Part shown: piece by piece, positions 1-9,401 of the stretch
Layout of the letters: every line of letters starts with the position of its first letter
Numbering within the stretch: position 1 is the first letter of the stretch
Origin: Nostoc sp. LPT
GTDB lineage: Bacteria; Cyanobacteriota; Cyanobacteriia; Cyanobacteriales; Nostocaceae
Direction: 5' to 3'
Length of the DNA: 63,967 nucleotides
Assembly (NCBI RefSeq): GCF_017115165.1
Contig: NZ_JABXKF010000139.1
Span: 1 to 63,967, forward strand
The notes under the pieces: generated by a model
The model's database searches: none
What the model saw: only the letters and a program-made list of their open reading frames with translations
What the model was told of the DNA's origin: nothing
Translations under genes and position numbers: made by a program

Positions 1-189
1 TCATTTGTTATTTTGGCGAACTCATTTGTTATTTTGGCGAACTCATTTGTTATTTTGGCGAACTCATTTGTTATTTCGGCGAACTCATTTGGTATTTCGG
101 CGAACTCATTTGGTATTTCGGCGAACTCATTTGTTATTTCGGCGAACTCATTTGTTATTTCGGCGAACTCATTTGTTATTTCGGCGTGG
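1..189. repeat. 21-nt tandem repeat array, nine units
   Basis: Nine consecutive 21-nt units begin at 1, 22, 43 and so on to 169. Each opens with tcattt(g)gttatt and ends in ggcgaac. Units 1-3 carry tttgg, later ones ttcgg, and units 5-6 carry tcatttgg. The array starts at the window edge, so it may be longer. Because the unit is seven codons long, several frames stay open, but the predicted peptides are pure repeat and I do not regard them as genes. Confidence 0.95.
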
Positions 190-239
190 ACATAACGCAC
201 CCTACTGGCGTGTCATTACTCAAATGTTGCAAAAAAATT

Positions 240-273
240 GTAGGTTGGGTTGACGTAAGAAAACCCAACCTAC
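240..273. repeat. Perfect 12-bp hairpin repeat; rest of 190-528 holds no gene
   Basis: The arms gtaggttgggtt (240-251) and aacccaacctac (262-273) are perfect complements around a 10-nt loop. This is a dispersed intergenic hairpin type common in Nostoc-like genomes. No T-run follows, so it is not a clear terminator. Between 274 and 528 I see only AT-rich sequence and a purine-rich stretch near 400-425, and no gene. Confidence 0.75.
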
Positions 274-528
274 ACCTAATGCACTATTTTAGCCAATACG
301 CGCTACTACGAAACTACTAGAATTGAAACCTATGTTGGTCATACTTGTGTGTACACTGTAGCCTTATAGGAGAGAGGCTTTGAATATTACTCCCCAACGC
401 TAGTAGGGAAGGGGTTGGGGGTTAGGTCTGTATTGGACTCAACTGCAAGCAGCTATAAATTATTGAGAGACCAACAAAAAGCCTTAAATTGAGTATATCT
501 GTTCAGTTTAAATATAAGCTCTAGAAGT

Positions 529-2013
529 GTGGTATCCAGAAAAAAAGCCAGTCAGATTGCTCAAGTCCTGAAGAATCAGCAGAGAGCTAAGGAAGCTTTT
601 AGCGTAGTACCAAGACTAATCAACCGTCGCTACGCACTCATAGCATTGATCCTCTGCTTGATAATTGTTGCTTGCACTAACACATATCAATCCTCCCCTT
701 CCCCACTTAAGAAGTTATCCAGTGAAAGTACTGATTTAAGGATTTGGTGGGATAAAGGTTTTACTCAGGAAGAGGATGAAGCCCTCAAGCAACTAGTTAG
801 CCAGTGGGAAAAACAAACTGGTAACAAAATTAAGCTTTCTTTATATTCCACAGATGAGCTAACACGGAAGATTCAAAGAGAAATTCAGGCTGGCAACTTG
901 CCTGATATTGTTACCAGTTATACTGCCGATCGAGAAATTATTCCCCGTTTAAGTTGGGAAGGCAAACTAGCAGATGTATCAGATGTAATTGAGCCACTTA
1001 AAAATTTTTACCCCGAAAAAATCCTCAAAACTGTTCAGTTTTATAACAATGTTACTCAAAAGCGAAGCTACTATGCATTGCCAATGAGCCAAGCAACTAT
1101 TCACATTTTCTACTGGCGAGATATGCTAAAGCAAATAGGTCGTAAAGAAAGTGATATACCAAAGGATTGGGATGTTTTTTGGGAGTTTTGGAAACAAATA
1201 CAGGATGACTTGCGGACAAAACAAATACCAGATAAAAAACAGAATATTTATGGATTAGGGTTTACTTTCGGTATTAGTTCTGCTGATACATACTACTTGT
1301 TTGAGCAGATTTTAGAAGCATACGATGTGCAAATTTTAGATTCTATGGATAAACTCCTCCTTGACGAGCCGAAAGTGCGTCAAGGTATTATTAACAGCTT
1401 AAAATGGTACACAAATTTTTATCAGCAAGGCTACGTACCACCAGATGCTGTAAATTGGTTGAATCCAGACAATAATCGTAGCCTACTTAATCAAAGCGTG
1501 GTTATGACTCCTAACAACTCGCTTTCAATTCCTGCTGCTGTGCGACAAAACCCTGATACATATTATCAAAAGCTTGGTATCTTAGAGTTTCCAAATAAAC
1601 CCAATGGCTTGCCAATGCGCTACTTAATTACGGTTAAGGAAGCGTTTTTATTTGCCGAGTCTAAGAAACAGAAACTAGCTAAGGAGTTTCTTGCATACTT
1701 AATACAACCAGAAGTGATGGGAAATTATCTCAAAGCTTCTGGAGGTCGTCATTTACCAGTTTTAACATCGGCGTGGCAAGATCCTTTTTGGAAAGATTCA
1801 AAAGATCCGTATCTCTCGACAGCCATTAATATATTTCTCAACAGAGAAACTCGCCCATTTTATTTTGTCCAAAACCCAGCTTATAGCTTGGTTTTGAAAG
1901 ATAATGTTTGGGGTAAGGCGATCAATCGAATTGTTGTAGATAAAATTTCTTCAGAGCAAGCAGCTGATGAAGCGATCGCTCGGATTAAGCAAATTTTTGA
2001 CCAATGGCAGTAA
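529..2013 (+). CDS. Extracellular solute-binding lipoprotein (ABC-type, family 1-like)
   Basis: This looks like a periplasmic sugar-type substrate-binding protein anchored as a lipoprotein. After a basic N-terminus of about 45 residues there is one hydrophobic segment ending in a lipobox-like IIVAC, then a Ser/Thr/Pro-rich linker and a MalE-like body of about 420 residues (LRIWWDKGFTQEEDEAL at its start). The start is GTG at 529 without a strong ribosome site, so an internal start is possible. It lies 12 nt upstream of a close paralogue and no ABC permease or ATPase gene is near. The following gene is a hybrid histidine kinase with an extracellular sensor domain, so a role as ligand receptor for that kinase is a reasonable inference. 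The ligand is unknown. Confidence 0.85.
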   Translation: MVSRKKASQIAQVLKNQQRAKEAFSVVPRLINRRYALIALILCLIIVACTNTYQSSPSPLKKLSSESTDLRIWWDKGFTQEEDEALKQLVSQWEKQTGNKIKLSLYSTDELTRKIQREIQAGNLPDIVTSYTADREIIPRLSWEGKLADVSDVIEPLKNFYPEKILKTVQFYNNVTQKRSYYALPMSQATIHIFYWRDMLKQIGRKESDIPKDWDVFWEFWKQIQDDLRTKQIPDKKQNIYGLGFTFGISSADTYYLFEQILEAYDVQILDSMDKLLLDEPKVRQGIINSLKWYTNFYQQGYVPPDAVNWLNPDNNRSLLNQSVVMTPNNSLSIPAAVRQNPDTYYQKLGILEFPNKPNGLPMRYLITVKEAFLFAESKKQKLAKEFLAYLIQPEVMGNYLKASGGRHLPVLTSAWQDPFWKDSKDPYLSTAINIFLNRETRPFYFVQNPAYSLVLKDNVWGKAINRIVVDKISSEQAADEAIARIKQIFDQWQ

Positions 2014-2025
2014 GCTTTTACAAAG

Positions 2026-3471
2026 ATGACATTTAAAAGAAAAGCTAGTCAAATTGCTAAAGGCTCTCAAAATCGGGCACAATATCACCATTATCGCAGA
2101 TATGTGTTCATCGTATTCACACTCAGCTTGATAATTATTGCTTGTACTAACACCTCTCAATTAAAACAATCTTCAGTCACCCATTCGCCTACTGACAACA
2201 CAGTTTTAAAGATTTGGTGGGATAAAGGTTTTACTGTCGATGAGGATGAAGCAATCCAGCAGTTGGTGAGCAACTGGGAAAAACAAACTGGTAATCAAGT
2301 CAAGCTTTCCTTCTATATCGGCGATGAGTTACCGCAGAAAGCGCGTAGGGCCATTCACGCGGGTAATCCACCCGATATCATGATGAGTTACGGCGCTGAG
2401 AGAGCATTGAATCCGCATTTGGCTTGGGAAGGTAAGCTGGCGGATGTAACTGATGTAATTGAGCCAGTCAAAAATCTTTATCCTGAATATGCCCTGCAAG
2501 CTGTTAATTATTATAATAATGCTGCAAAAAAACGAAGCTACTATGCAGTACCAATTAATCAGGCAACGGTTCATATTTTCTACTGGCGAGACTTGCTAGA
2601 GCAAATAGGTCGCAGTGAAAGGGATATCCCCAAAGATTGGGATGGTTTTTGGGAATTTTGGAAAAAAGTACAAAACCATGTGCGGGCAAAACAGCAAAAA
2701 CAGGATATTTATGGGCTAGGTTTTCCTTTCTCTACTGGAGCTTCAGATACCTACATCTTTTTTGAGCATATTTTAGAAGCATACGATGTGCAAATTCTCG
2801 ACTCAGAAGGTAAACTCGCGATCGATGACCCAAAGGTGAGACAAAAAATTGTCCAGGTATTAGATTGGTATACCAAATTTTACCAACAAGGTTATGTACC
2901 ACCAGATGCACTCAATTGGTTAAATCCAGATAATAATCGCAGCTTGCTCAACCGTGTGGTGATGATGACTCCTAACAACACCCTCTCAATTCCTTGCTCT
3001 GTGCGCCAAGATCCCGACACCTATCGCAATAAGCTCGGCATCTTAAAATTTCCCAACAAACCCAACGGCAAGCCAATGCGTTATCTACTCACACTTCGGC
3101 AAGCAATTTTGTTCGCCGATTCCCAGCAACAGAAAAAAGCTTTGGATTTTCTTGCATATCTCACCCAATCACAAGTGATAGGTAAGTATCTGAAAGCTGC
3201 TGGAGGCTGTAATTTACCTGTCATCAAGACACTTTGGCAAGATCCATTTTGGAAAAACCCCGCTGACCCACACATTTCAACTGCGGTCAAGACGGTGACG
3301 GAAGGTTCAACGCGGTTGTTTTATTATGTCCAAAACCCAGCATACAGCCTAGTGTTAGAGGAGAATATCTGGGGAAAAGCTCTTAAGCGAATAATTGTAG
3401 ATAAAATTTCTTCAGAGCAAGCAACTGATGAAGCAATTAAGCAAATTAAACAAATTTTTGCTCAATGGTAA
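2026..3471 (+). CDS. Extracellular solute-binding lipoprotein, paralogue of the preceding gene
   Basis: This 481-residue protein is a tandem duplicate of the upstream gene. The same order is seen: basic N-terminus, hydrophobic segment with lipobox-like IIIAC near residue 40, then a body with shared blocks such as LKIWWDKGFT and YVPPDALNWLNPDNNRS. The 12-nt spacing suggests co-transcription. The two copies differ most at the N-terminus and in surface stretches, which could mean different ligands. As in the first copy there is no transporter partner in the window. A hybrid kinase starts 95 nt downstream. Confidence 0.85.
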   Translation: MTFKRKASQIAKGSQNRAQYHHYRRYVFIVFTLSLIIIACTNTSQLKQSSVTHSPTDNTVLKIWWDKGFTVDEDEAIQQLVSNWEKQTGNQVKLSFYIGDELPQKARRAIHAGNPPDIMMSYGAERALNPHLAWEGKLADVTDVIEPVKNLYPEYALQAVNYYNNAAKKRSYYAVPINQATVHIFYWRDLLEQIGRSERDIPKDWDGFWEFWKKVQNHVRAKQQKQDIYGLGFPFSTGASDTYIFFEHILEAYDVQILDSEGKLAIDDPKVRQKIVQVLDWYTKFYQQGYVPPDALNWLNPDNNRSLLNRVVMMTPNNTLSIPCSVRQDPDTYRNKLGILKFPNKPNGKPMRYLLTLRQAILFADSQQQKKALDFLAYLTQSQVIGKYLKAAGGCNLPVIKTLWQDPFWKNPADPHISTAVKTVTEGSTRLFYYVQNPAYSLVLEENIWGKALKRIIVDKISSEQATDEAIKQIKQIFAQW

Positions 3472-3565
3472 TCAATAATTATCTATATTAACTAAAGGAA
3501 TAGCCTATCTGCATGAATAAGAAAAAAGATAAATATCTTTAGAATAAGAAACAACTTGTAAATAT

Positions 3566-6046
3566 ATGAAGTTCTGGAATCAGCACCTAACTATTAAAGT
3601 TGCCAGTTCCTTCTTATTCCTATCCTTGGTGACTGTAGGTGTAGTAGGAGGATTTGCTTTTCTCAATGCGAAGGAAGCTCTGAAGCAAGCTGCTTTTGAA
3701 CGACTCAGTGCTGCTGCCAGCCTGAAAGAGGAAGAAATTACCCGTTGGTTTGAAGACCAAGAACGAGACTTTCTCCTAGTAACTCAGTTTCCAGACGTAC
3801 AAAATAATTTTCAAATACTTTTAAATTCCCAAGCCGCCGACGCAAATTATCGTCAAGCTTACAAAGTTCTCTCAGATTATCTCACAAATATGGCTAAAAT
3901 TAAGCCAAGTCTTGGAGAAATTTCCATTCTTGACCGGAGCAATCGGATTATTTTATCTACTAACAAGCAGCGTGAAGGTCAATATGAAATTTCAGCTAAC
4001 ATCACCTATATTGAGCAGATTCAGCCAAGAGACTCTTTTGCCCCCATCTTCTATGCCTCACCTATTACTGGTAAGCCTTCAGTTACTTTTGCAACCCCTC
4101 TACGTGATGCAGCCAAGGTACGTCAAGGTGTTCTTTTATCTGATTTGAATTTAGACAGAATAGATCAGATTGTCCGGGAACGTACAGGCTTGGGTAAGAG
4201 TGGCGAAACTTATTTGGTTGGTTCTTTAGTAACTAAAAACGCTTTTATTTCTAAAGATAAAGATAAAACACCAGATTTTTCTCAAGGAGTTAGCAGCCAA
4301 GGTATTGATGCAGCAATGAGTGGGATTAGCGGTCAAGGACTTTATCCAAACTATGCCGGAGTGTTAGTAATTGGGGTATATCACTGGCTCAATGACCAAG
4401 ACCTAGCCTTAATGGTAGAGATGAACCAGGAAGAAGCCTTTGCGCCAGCTCGGCGATTAGCAGGGACGATGATGCTAGTGGGATTCTTATCAATGGGATT
4501 TCTATTGATTGGAGTGTCTTGGCTAACACGACAGTTAAAAATCTCTGGCGAACAGTTAGAGAATTACAGCCATAGATTAGAAATAAAAGCCAAAGAAGCT
4601 GAAACTGCCAACCGTGCCAAAAGCGAATTTCTCGCAAACATGAGTCACGAACTTCGTACTCCTCTTAACAGTATCCTTGGCTTTACTCAGCTACTGACCC
4701 GCGATTCTTCTATCAATGCTTCTCAGTTGGAACATTTAGAAATTATCAGTCGCAGTGGAGAACATTTACTTACCTTGATTAATGATGTGTTGTCAATGTC
4801 CAAAATTGAGGCGGGTTTAACGACACTGAATAACAATAGCTTTGACTTGTACACTCTACTTGATTCACTGGAAGAGATGTTTCAAATTAAAGCGGAATCC
4901 AAAGGTTTACAGTTGATGTTTGAACGTAGACTTGAAGTTCCTAGATATGTGCATACAGATGAAAGTAAATTGCGTCAAGTCTTGATTAATCTCCTTGGTA
5001 ATGCTATCAAATTTACTCAAGAAGGTGGCGTTAGTTTGCGAGTTAGGAGCGAGGAAGAAAGGAAGCTACAGCAACAAGAAGGGGCACAAGCAAGAAAAAA
5101 CTCTCATCCCTCATCCTTCTGGCTTTATTTTGAAGTCGAAGACACTGGAGCAGGGATTGCACCTGCTGAAATTGAAAAGTTATTTAAGCCCTTTGTTCAA
5201 ACAGAAGCAGGTCGAAAATCTCAGCAAGGAACAGGTTTGGGTTTAACTATTAGCCAACAATTTGTGCATCTAATGGGGGGAAGTATTACTGTTAGCAGTA
5301 CTTTGGGCCAAGGAACGATTTTTTCTTTTGATCTCCAAATTAGTCTAGCAGAAGTAGCTGAAGCTCCAATTCGACAGCTAAAACGACGAGTAATTGGTTT
5401 AGAGCCTAACCAACCAAAATACCGAATTTTAGTAGTTGAAGATAAATGGGAAAATCGCGAACTCCTAGTCAAGATGCTAGTATCCCTTGGCTTCGAGGTT
5501 CGTCATGCTGAAAATGGTCAAGAGGGGGTGACTCTTTGGGAAAGTTGGGAACCGCAACTGATTTGGATGGATATGCGGATGCCTGTAATGGATGGGTATG
5601 AAGCCACTAAACAAATCAGAGCTACTTTAAAGGGTCAAGCTACTGTGATTATTGCCCTAACTGCTAGTGCTTTTGATGAGGAGCGCTTTGTGGTTTTATC
5701 GGCTGGCTGCAACGATTTTGTGCGTAAGCCGTTCCGAGAGGAAGTAATCTTGAATATGATGTCTAAATATTTAGGGGTGCGTTATGTATATGCAGAGAAA
5801 CCCCTTCAAAAAGACGAACTTACAGAAAATTCCGACCTGAAACTTTTATCATTAGAAGAGATGCTGGCTCAGATGCCCACTGACTGGGTAGCACAGCTAC
5901 ACCAAGCGGCACTGTGTACTGATGAAAAGCTGATTTTTAGCTTGCTTGAGCAAATTCCTGAAGAATCTGCTCTTTTGACAAACACTCTGTCTGATTGGGT
6001 TAATAACTTTCGGATTGATAAAGTTATTGATTTAACACAACTGTAA
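3566..6046 (+). CDS. Hybrid histidine kinase with extracellular sensor domain and receiver
   Basis: This 826-residue membrane kinase has a transmembrane helix near residues 12-34, an extracytoplasmic Cache-like domain to about 300, a second helix near 305-325, a short coiled coil, and HisKA with the phospho-acceptor H361 in MSHELRTPLN. HATPase_c follows with an N box (NLLGNAIKFT), DTGAGI and GTGLGLTI. A C-terminal receiver has D669 in WMDMRMPVMDGYE. The last 90 residues resemble the tail common in cyanobacterial hybrid kinases and lack an obvious HPt histidine. A low-complexity stretch rich in Q/E/K around residues 495-515 interrupts the ATPase domain. It follows two binding-protein genes and precedes a receiver-PAS gene, so the four probably form one sensory unit. 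Confidence 0.93.
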   Translation: MKFWNQHLTIKVASSFLFLSLVTVGVVGGFAFLNAKEALKQAAFERLSAAASLKEEEITRWFEDQERDFLLVTQFPDVQNNFQILLNSQAADANYRQAYKVLSDYLTNMAKIKPSLGEISILDRSNRIILSTNKQREGQYEISANITYIEQIQPRDSFAPIFYASPITGKPSVTFATPLRDAAKVRQGVLLSDLNLDRIDQIVRERTGLGKSGETYLVGSLVTKNAFISKDKDKTPDFSQGVSSQGIDAAMSGISGQGLYPNYAGVLVIGVYHWLNDQDLALMVEMNQEEAFAPARRLAGTMMLVGFLSMGFLLIGVSWLTRQLKISGEQLENYSHRLEIKAKEAETANRAKSEFLANMSHELRTPLNSILGFTQLLTRDSSINASQLEHLEIISRSGEHLLTLINDVLSMSKIEAGLTTLNNNSFDLYTLLDSLEEMFQIKAESKGLQLMFERRLEVPRYVHTDESKLRQVLINLLGNAIKFTQEGGVSLRVRSEEERKLQQQEGAQARKNSHPSSFWLYFEVEDTGAGIAPAEIEKLFKPFVQTEAGRKSQQGTGLGLTISQQFVHLMGGSITVSSTLGQGTIFSFDLQISLAEVAEAPIRQLKRRVIGLEPNQPKYRILVVEDKWENRELLVKMLVSLGFEVRHAENGQEGVTLWESWEPQLIWMDMRMPVMDGYEATKQIRATLKGQATVIIALTASAFDEERFVVLSAGCNDFVRKPFREEVILNMMSKYLGVRYVYAEKPLQKDELTENSDLKLLSLEEMLAQMPTDWVAQLHQAALCTDEKLIFSLLEQIPEESALLTNTLSDWVNNFRIDKVIDLTQL

Positions 6047-6055
6047 GAAATGATT

Positions 6056-6236
6056 TTTGAATCAGAATTCAGAAGTCAGAATTCAGGAGTCAGAACAAGA
6101 AAGTGGGGAATTAAAACCTGCGACTAATTAAAGACCACTAAATCTTCGTGTAGCGAATGCACTAGAAGATTCGATTGATTTACCAGTCTGGCTCCAATTC
6201 AATTCTGAATTCTAACTCCTGACTCCTGAATTCTTT
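6056..6236. repeat. Inverted dispersed repeat between kinase and response regulator
   Basis: The left arm cagaattcaggagtcag (6077-6093) is complementary to ctgactcctgaattct (6219-6234), enclosing about 125 nt. Variants of the same gaattcaggagtcag word recur near 19622, 42990 and 43290, always between genes. It looks like a repeat element and not a gene. Confidence 0.7.
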
Positions 6237-6260
6237 TCTAAAAAATTAGTTCTAATAAAT

Positions 6261-7073
6261 ATGGATAACCATCAAGTTCAGCTACCAAAAGCAAATATTC
6301 TTGTTGTTGATGATACACCCGACAATCTGCGACTTTTATCCGCTATGCTAACTCAGGTTGGCTATGAAATTCGCAGAGTCATTAACGGGCAAACAGCTTT
6401 GAAAACAGCAGAAGCTGCACCGCCCGATTTGATATTGCTTGACATCATGATGCCAGAAATGAATGGCTATGAAGTTTGTCAACACTTGAAAGCCTCGGAG
6501 AAAACCCGCGACATTCCGGTGATTTTTATTAGCGCCTTGGATGAAGTTTTTGACAAAGTTAAAGCTTTTGCTGTCGGGGGAGTGGATTATATTACCAAAC
6601 CTTTTAGTGAAGAAGAGGTTTTTGCCCGTGTAGAAAATAACTTGACTATCCGAAGGTTGCAAAAACAACTGACCGAGCAAAATATACTTTTACAACAGGA
6701 AATTAGCGATCGCCAAAAAGCCGAGTCAGCACTGCGCCTTAGTCAGTTTTATTTAGATAAATTTAAGGATTTTATCTTTTTTGTAAATTCGGATGCCCAG
6801 CTAGTTTACGTGAATGAAGCGGCCTGTCGTCATCTTGGCTACTCTCGCACACAATTGCTGACCATGACTGTTTATGATATAGATCCAAATTTTTCGACGG
6901 TTGCTTGGCGATCGCACTGGCAAGAAGTTAGACAAAAAGGCTCTCTCACTTTTGAGTCTACTCAACGAACCCAAGATGGTCAGGACATAGCCGTGGAAAT
7001 AACTGTCAATTATCTGGAGTTAAACGGACAGGAATACCATTGTGCGAGTGTCCGCGATATCACCTCCTACTAA
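6261..7073 (+). CDS. Response regulator: receiver plus PAS domain, no output domain
   Basis: The 270-residue protein has an N-terminal receiver (about residues 10-128) with phospho-acceptor D61 in LILLDIMMPEMNGYE, an early acidic pair in VVDDTPDN and the lysine in YITKPF. A short coiled coil (about 130-155) leads to a PAS domain (about 155-268) ending in the usual RDIT motif. Relatives with this arrangement normally continue into a histidine kinase or diguanylate cyclase; this one stops directly after PAS. It may be a genuine adaptor or a truncated kinase. It is probably functionally linked to the hybrid kinase upstream, although a 214-nt repeat-bearing gap separates them. Confidence 0.88.
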   Translation: MDNHQVQLPKANILVVDDTPDNLRLLSAMLTQVGYEIRRVINGQTALKTAEAAPPDLILLDIMMPEMNGYEVCQHLKASEKTRDIPVIFISALDEVFDKVKAFAVGGVDYITKPFSEEEVFARVENNLTIRRLQKQLTEQNILLQQEISDRQKAESALRLSQFYLDKFKDFIFFVNSDAQLVYVNEAACRHLGYSRTQLLTMTVYDIDPNFSTVAWRSHWQEVRQKGSLTFESTQRTQDGQDIAVEITVNYLELNGQEYHCASVRDITSY

Positions 7074-7629
7074 GAGCATTTCAGCAAACCGTAAAGTATT
7101 TTGTATCAAAAGTTCTGTAAATGAATAAGTAGTCTGAGATTGCGGGAAGATACTTTTAATCAAGACTTCTAATCTAAAACTGCTAACACAGGTGGGAAAA
7201 AAGATTTTTTCTGACGTTATCGACATTCTTTACATAAATTAATAAAAGTTTGACGGCAAAAGTCCTGACAAATTATGACTTTTTCATGCTGTTAAAAAGT
7301 GAGTGATTCACTTAAATTAAAGGTATGGTCATAAACTTCAATCCAAAACCTCAAGAAGGTCTAATAAGTAGAAGCAGAAGGGAAAACCCCAACAGTAACA
7401 GGTTCTTTTGATTTGCATTTTACATTTTATTATGTCCTCTTACTGAGTTGATTATGTGGATTGAATTGAATCGGTGAGTAAAAGTGTATTGCCCATTGCA
7501 ACCATGCTGTTATTACCTCTGATATCTGACAGATAATGACAGCATCAAAAATCAAGCAAAAAGATGCTTGGCGACTGCATCAAGCCTGCAAAGTATACAG
7601 AAAAAAGAAACTTCAGGAAAGAAAATAAG
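7074..7629. other. Intergenic region with inverted repeat before the sigma-like gene
   Basis: This stretch of about 550 nt has no convincing ORF. An imperfect inverted repeat lies at 7504-7545 (atgctgttatta paired with taatgacagcat, one mismatch or wobble), 84 nt before the preferred start at 7630. It could be an operator or an RNA hairpin in the leader. Nothing else is recognisable. Confidence 0.45.
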
Positions 7630-8505
7630 ATGCGAAAAAATAGTATAAACCAAGATTTTATCCCGTCTGAAGAAACAATTCATCGCTGTATTCAGGTATC
7701 TGAGCAAGGAAATATGGATAGCATTGCTGTTAAAACTGATGATGTGAGCAACAACTCTTTGACTGTAGAAGATGTTACTACTGATTTAGATATTCAGAGT
7801 CATTCACTACCAGTAAACCAGAAAGTCAGGCATCTGTTGTTTAGCACCTCAGTTAAGGAGGATCTAAATGAACAGCTAACATCCTTAGTTGCCCAAGCCC
7901 GTAGACATCCACCTGGAAGCCCTCAACGTCAGAAGTTTCTCACGCAAATCATTCGTTTGACACAAGGTAAACTCTGGAAGGAAAATACTCCCTACTATCA
8001 AGACGCACTGCAACAAACTTGGTTGTATTTCTGCCGCAACGTTTGTGATGGTCTGACAGGTCAAGCTTATGACTCCACTCAAGGTAGTGTAATTAATTGG
8101 TTAGATGCTTACCTAAAACGCAGACTACAAGACTTTTATCTCAACCAAAACCGGGAAAAAGCTACAACAGTCTCCTTTAGGGTTCGTCAGTCTAAGTCGG
8201 GTGAGATTGGTGAAACTATTGACCCGATAGATAATATACCAGCTACCCCCCAAGCCCCTCCCATTTTGGAAAACCTGGAGATATGGGTGAAGACAGACTC
8301 GGATATGGAACTACGTAGTACTCACATTAAAGGGCGTCCAGACGTAAATTGTCAAGCATTAATTCTCAAACGCTTACCCCCGGAAGTTAGCTGGAAAGAA
8401 TTATCTAAAGACTTTGGGCTGTCAATTGCGACACTAAGCAGTTTCTATCAACGTCAGTGTCTACCACGCTTGCGGAAATATGCTGAGATAGAGGATTTAT
8501 TCTAA
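7630..8505 (+). CDS. Divergent sigma-70-like protein
   Basis: I chose the ATG at 7630 because AGGAAAG lies about nine bases upstream; the frame is open from 7564. The N-terminal 70 residues are not recognised. Residues from about 80 on resemble a cyanobacterial sigma-70-like family (QIIRLTQGKLWKE, then ALQQTWLYFCRN and VINWLDAYLKRRLQDF, which look like region 2). The C-terminal part near residues 235-280 reads like a helix-turn-helix region 4 (VSWKELSKDFGLSIATLSSFY). In related genomes such genes can sit beside DUF1822 or CHAT-type genes; here the downstream region is decayed. Family membership is fairly sure; promoter specificity is unknown. Confidence 0.72.
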   Translation: MRKNSINQDFIPSEETIHRCIQVSEQGNMDSIAVKTDDVSNNSLTVEDVTTDLDIQSHSLPVNQKVRHLLFSTSVKEDLNEQLTSLVAQARRHPPGSPQRQKFLTQIIRLTQGKLWKENTPYYQDALQQTWLYFCRNVCDGLTGQAYDSTQGSVINWLDAYLKRRLQDFYLNQNREKATTVSFRVRQSKSGEIGETIDPIDNIPATPQAPPILENLEIWVKTDSDMELRSTHIKGRPDVNCQALILKRLPPEVSWKELSKDFGLSIATLSSFYQRQCLPRLRKYAEIEDLF

Positions 8506-8578
8506 ACTAGACGAGTAAATAGTGCATAATTTCTAATAACTAAAAATCCGAGTCAACTATCATAAATGGAATTTTATT

Positions 8579-8797
8579 TTGGTTGCAGATACAATCCTTG
8601 TCCCACTCATCTGGACTTCAGATGCAGTAACTTTACAGGAAAGGACAAGTAAAAGCTATACTGCACTGCAATATAGTGTTTTAATACAGCACAAAAGCAC
8701 ATCAATTGCGCTTCTATTACTAGGAAAACGCATTTTGGGTGTTGATTTTGATGTAGTTTCCTTATTTTGGGTTCATACAATTTTTTTGTTTATGTGA
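8579..8797 (+). CDS. Small unrecognised ORF, possibly a gene remnant
   Basis: A 72-residue frame opens with TTG and has a hydrophobic C-terminal half. I do not recognise it and there is no good ribosome site. A perfect hairpin follows the stop by four bases, which is the main argument that transcription ends here. It may be only the 3' tail of the sigma-like transcript or the remains of a gene once paired with it. Confidence 0.2.
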   Translation: MVADTILVPLIWTSDAVTLQERTSKSYTALQYSVLIQHKSTSIALLLLGKRILGVDFDVVSLFWVHTIFLFM

Positions 8798-8801
8798 GTG
8801 C

Positions 8802-8826
8802 AAAGTCTATACAATATAGACTTTTA
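8802..8826 (+). terminator. Hairpin terminator candidate
   Basis: The arms aaagtctata (8802-8811) and tatagacttt (8815-8824) are perfectly complementary with a 3-nt loop, and the right arm runs into TTTTA. This would fit an intrinsic terminator for the sigma-like gene or the small ORF after it, though the stem is AT-rich. Confidence 0.5.
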
Positions 8827-8876
8827 CCCAATATAGACATCACTATTTTGCATGAATTTTGATTCCCTAAACAGAC

Positions 8877-9002
8877 CAATTGCGTCAATGGGTTCAAGAT
8901 GAACTAGCACAATTATCTTTTGAGTTAATCTCCTCTTTAACAAGTTATGACTTCATCCTTGAAGCTCTATTTCATCAAGCTTTACTCTATGTGGGTTCAT
9001 AG
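8877..9002 (+). pseudogene. C-terminal fragment of a decayed gene
   Basis: A start-less frame of 41 codons encodes a protein-like segment (QLRQWVQDELAQLSFELISS and onward) ending in TAG at 9000-9002. A short ATG-led frame just upstream (MNFDSLNRP) runs into a stop in another frame. This looks like a shortened and shifted gene. The parent family is not recognised. A possible 23-codon ORF with a fair ribosome site at 9061-9132 follows and is not supported further. Confidence 0.3.
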
Positions 9003-9194
9003 AGAATTGGTATCAGTAATCTAAAATTTCCACAAGAAATACAATAAGAAAGGTGCAGCAATGAGAATAGCTAAAAGTTTGACCACTAGAGAGCGAAACA
9101 TTGACTATTGCTATTTGGGCATGAAAAAATAAGTACTACTAGCGTACTCTCTCTCAAAGAATCTTATAATAATGTCCATCCCAAACCTGATACT

Positions 9195-9401
9195 TTAATA
9201 AAGTATCGACTTAACTAAAATACCAATAATTAGACCAACTATTCCAACAATCAAACCAGCACAAAAAAAGTAGAAAAACAATTCCAAACTTGCTTGAATA
9301 TTTTGGGTATATCTGAAATAAAATATTGCCCAAATCGCTCCAAGCATTCCTAAAATTCCTATTGGAATCGTTACGATTGCTATAACACTTTGAGTTTCCA
9401 T
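9195..9401 (-). CDS. Small two-helix membrane protein, copy 1 of a duplicated family
   Basis: This 68-residue protein starts METQSVIAIV and has two hydrophobic segments (about 6-30 and 40-66) with Gly-rich packing (IVGIVGLIIGI). The function is unknown. Its 5' half and about 200 nt of upstream DNA are nearly repeated at 9868-10203, so it belongs to a local duplication with the two genes upstream on the same strand. Confidence 0.5.
   Translation of the reverse strand: METQSVIAIVTIPIGILGMLGAIWAIFYFRYTQNIQASLELFFYFFCAGLIVGIVGLIIGILVKSILY

Noticed and set aside
5..253. Open frames through the 21-nt repeat array
   Set aside because: The peptides are only repeats of seven residues; the frame is open because the unit length is a multiple of three.
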